This document shows, piece after piece, positions 61,449 through 64,000 of a stretch of DNA of 64,000 nucleotides. A program made the position numbers and the translations under genes. Position 1 is the first letter of the stretch. Each line of letters starts with the position of its first letter. This stretch comes from Pogostemon cablin (taxonomy: Eukaryota; Streptophyta; Magnoliopsida; Lamiales; Lamiaceae). A model generated the notes under the pieces. The model saw only the letters and a program-made list of their open reading frames with translations. It was not told where the DNA came from and ran no database searches. The stretch covers positions 18,986,336 through 19,050,335 of the forward strand of contig CM042962.1 of assembly GCA_023678885.1 (NCBI GenBank). The letters run 5' to 3'.

Positions 61449-64000
61449 CTAATCCGCTGGAAGAATATCTCGGAATGAAAAATCATGATACGGAGGAGCT
61501 GACAAAAGGGAAAAAAGCTTGTTTAAACGTATGAAGTTGGAATGTCCACAAGAGATTTAAGACACGACACGTTTTGATTGAAGTGGGATTTGCTAGGATA
61601 GTTACCTTCTTGGCCACCTAGGAGGTAGAATGGAACATGAGATATCATTTTATTATGGCCTTCTTTCCAGTTGATGGTGCCTGGATACTGCATAAATTCA
61701 CTTGCAGGGCTGGAAGTTCCCAATACAGACATACATACTGCAGGTTCATTCATTAAACCCAAAAAATCCTGAGCACGTTTCCACACTCTTGCATCTGAAA
61801 TTCGAGAACGAGCGACCTGTAGTAGTTAGGGTAAATTCATAGCGTATCAGATTATCTGTGCCACAAGTTCATGGCGCGTGCGTGTGAGTACAGTAGTGCA
61901 TGGATCCAAAAACTGCTATACCCAATAGCTTAGCAAGCAATAACTTAAAAGAATGATCTTGTAAACGATGTTCTAATTCGTACCTTTGCCAAGGAAACAC
62001 GGGCCCTTGGTAGCAATTCACGGTGATAAGTAGCTAATTTTGCTATTGCAGTCACAACGAAACATAGAAGCCTTGACTGAGACGACTTCCTAAAGCTAGA
62101 ACTTCCGGAACCATGGACTGCTTCACCTAACCCCAAGCGACTTCTCCACAATTTAATGGGGAGGTATAAGAATCAGGAAAAAGAGTTGCCAGAGAAAATT
62201 CCCTACATTAGTGCATGCACATTAGAAAACGTTATGTACCTTGAAGAAAGGTTTTCATAGAGAAGTAATTCCAAACTCTCAAAAAGTTCATGAGCTGCAT
62301 CTTTGTGAGATCCACCATACTCCCCGATGGCCCAACAAAGCTGTAATGCCAACTCAGTCTGCACAAGATAAGATAGGACTTTGATAATGTTGAGGTGAGA
62401 AAATCACTGTTCATTTATAAAAGGAAGGGCCTTGCATGTTGGACCTTCGTAGGGTTATCATAAGCTTCACCAAGTCTGTCCACAATAGGTTTCTGCAGTG
62501 AAATACGTATTAACATCCCTCATTAAAAAGGCTTAAAATATCATGTACAGTACAAAGGAAAAAAAAAAGGATTCCTCTGCCCAGTTCCCAAACATTTTAG
62601 TATGAGACGGAAATCAAAAAGTTTTAAACCAACTCTGCAGTGTGTGGAGATGTTGCTTCATTAAATAATGATGTGCTTTTAACAGATATAAGTATATATT
62701 CTTTGCATTCTAGAATATGATTCTAAGATTCTTCACTAAGTTACAATTCTACTTCACAATCTTCGAATAATCATTTTCCTTCTATCTAATAATTTTTAAG
62801 ATACACTAGCCAGAAAGTATGGAACTTATGCAGATTAAGAAGGTAATAAATTGCAAAGCCCATTTTAGGGGAATCATAAAACTAAATTGAATATGAACAT
62901 AATCCATGGATGATAATGGATTATTTAAGAAATTAGGATATAAATAAGGGCTGGTTTTATTTGTGTTATTTCATGCAATTACTGATTTTTCTTTAGCAAT
63001 GTAAAGTATACAACACGTGAGCTTTGTGAAGAAGAGAACCAGAAAACAACTAATCAAATTCACATTCTTTTTCCAAATTTTCTGTCAAATCCTTTCTCTT
63101 CTCACTCAAACAAAATTCTACTTTATACATCAATAGCTATCCACAACACTTCCTCTCTGTTAGATTAATTTTCCTCCCACATAAGAATAGAAGAACCACT
63201 GTTTCAGGTCCAAACCTACAAAACCTTGCATCAGGTCTACAAATTACGTGTTCTAGACGTCTAGTACACATGCAAATAAACTAGGAGTGACATAACAAGC
63301 CTAAACTCGAACAAGAAAAGGATATGAGCTACCACGACACAAACACTACACGATACGGATGTATACCAACACCAACACATCATGTTGACACCACACAATA
63401 GCATGCTAAGAAAATAAAAGAATTAAACAATAAGATTCAACACAATAATGACACCATAAGAAAATAAAATTTAACACAAAATGATACATTAAGACACAAT
63501 AAGAACATAAAATTTTCATAACATGTTTTTGTGTCATTTGTAATGGTTACATGTAACTATTTAACAGGTTACACGAACATGACATAAGACTTCCGGGTGG
63601 ATCGGGTCTTATCATGCTGGCACGAAAATGTCAAGAACACAATTAGCCTGAAATAAAAAATTATACATATAGCCAGATCAACTTTATAGGCTTCCAGATC
63701 TAATGTGTATAATTAATTATTTATTTTTTGGCTACCTAGTTTAACATGTTAGATCTCAACTTCAACATTCACCATTTCTAAACGATGGTTTTTGTGTAAC
63801 TTATATCATGAAAAACACACAGTGGAAAAATTAGCAGTACAAATTTGGTAAAGCACTACCTTGGTTTTTGTGCAACTTATATCATGAAAAACACATAGTG
63901 GAAAAATTAGCAGTACAAATTTGGTAGAGCACTACCTTAAGTAGTGCAATAAATTGTGGAGACCGATGAAAGGCAGCAAGCATGAACTCTAAGAGTCTCT
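61449..64000 (-). CDS. AP5B1: AP-5 complex subunit beta (C-terminal exons), gene continues beyond window
   Basis: Six exons on the minus strand join in one frame with GT...AG introns: 64000-63936 (FMLAAFHRSPQFIALLK), 62492-62445 (KPIVDRLGEAYDNPTK), 62358-62240 (TELALQLCWAIGEYGG, HELFESLELLLYENLSS), 62143-61984 (LLCFVVTAIAKLATYHRELL), 61816-61606 (VARSRISDARVWKRAQDFLG, GTINWKEGHNKMISHVPFYLL), 61498-61449 (APPYHDFSFRDILPAD, stop TAG). This matches the C-terminal part of plant AP-5 beta-like proteins. AP-5 is a late-endosome/lysosome sorting adaptor that works with SPG11/SPG15-type partners. No stop or frameshift is present in these exons, so the gene looks intact. The long intron 62493-63935 has no further exon that I could see. 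Identification rests on remembered family sequence. Confidence 0.85.
63787..63938. repeat. 76-bp tandem duplication at a splice donor of the AP-5 beta gene
   Basis: 63787-63862 and 63863-63938 are near-identical (GGTTTTTGTG...GCACTACCTT). The unit contains the minus-strand AAG|GTAGTG donor, so the intron now carries a second donor-like copy (AAG|GTAGTG near 63860). Confidence 0.92.

Overview
This is a 64-kb piece of a eudicot-type plant nuclear chromosome. It is AT-rich, has plant splice signals, plant gene families and layered plant transposons. There is no bacterial gene organisation, rRNA, intact tRNA gene or CRISPR array. I cannot name the species. The only gene that looks intact, though cut by the window edge, is at the far right: the C-terminal exons of an AP-5 adaptor complex beta subunit gene on the minus strand (61449-64000). 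Nearly everything else is transposon or transposon debris.

Layout. 1-6992: LTR element A, non-autonomous, with its 5' end cut by the window. 7000-14960: a broken PIF/Harbinger transposase, split by small repeats and by the complete non-autonomous LTR element B (9842-14734, TSD AGGTT). 16006-17200: a solo LTR of family E (TSD AGATG). 17548-21550: two degenerate Myb/SANT-like (PIF ORF1 type) pseudogenes, one per strand. 22.7-26.5 kb: AT-rich tandem duplications and inverted-repeat elements.

24841-45660 is a nest of insertions. A TIR-bearing DNA element holds a palindromic MITE. The MITE holds an 18.1-kb LTR element D (26491-44613, minus strand). D in turn holds a 5.9-kb LTR element C (32012-37925, TSD GGCCT), a tRNA-type SINE (40631-40813) and a probable solo LTR. 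The inside of D has no recognisable gag or pol. It is filled with repeats carrying about 35 copies of a motif that reads as a tRNA D-arm (A-box) on the element's own strand.

46-50 kb: hAT-like and other MITE-like elements. 50.2-60.1 kb: a cluster of gene fragments (GUF1/EF4-like, POLAR-like, CYP72-clan P450, MHX-like cation exchanger, and one unknown first exon), into which LTR element E (51147-57508, minus, TSD CTCTC) has inserted. E keeps a broken gag gene but no pol. Its LTRs carry a roughly 60-bp minisatellite and its 3' internal region a long array of about 40-bp repeats.

Elements A, B and C belong to one group of non-autonomous LTR elements. All have a tRNA-Asp-type primer site and a short hairpin just before the polypurine tract whose stem is preserved by paired base changes. 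They depend on proteins supplied in trans. The most interesting signals are the D-arm-like array in D, the covarying hairpin in A/B/C, an approximately 105-bp module shared by LTRs of different families, and the POLAR-like exon split cleanly by element E.
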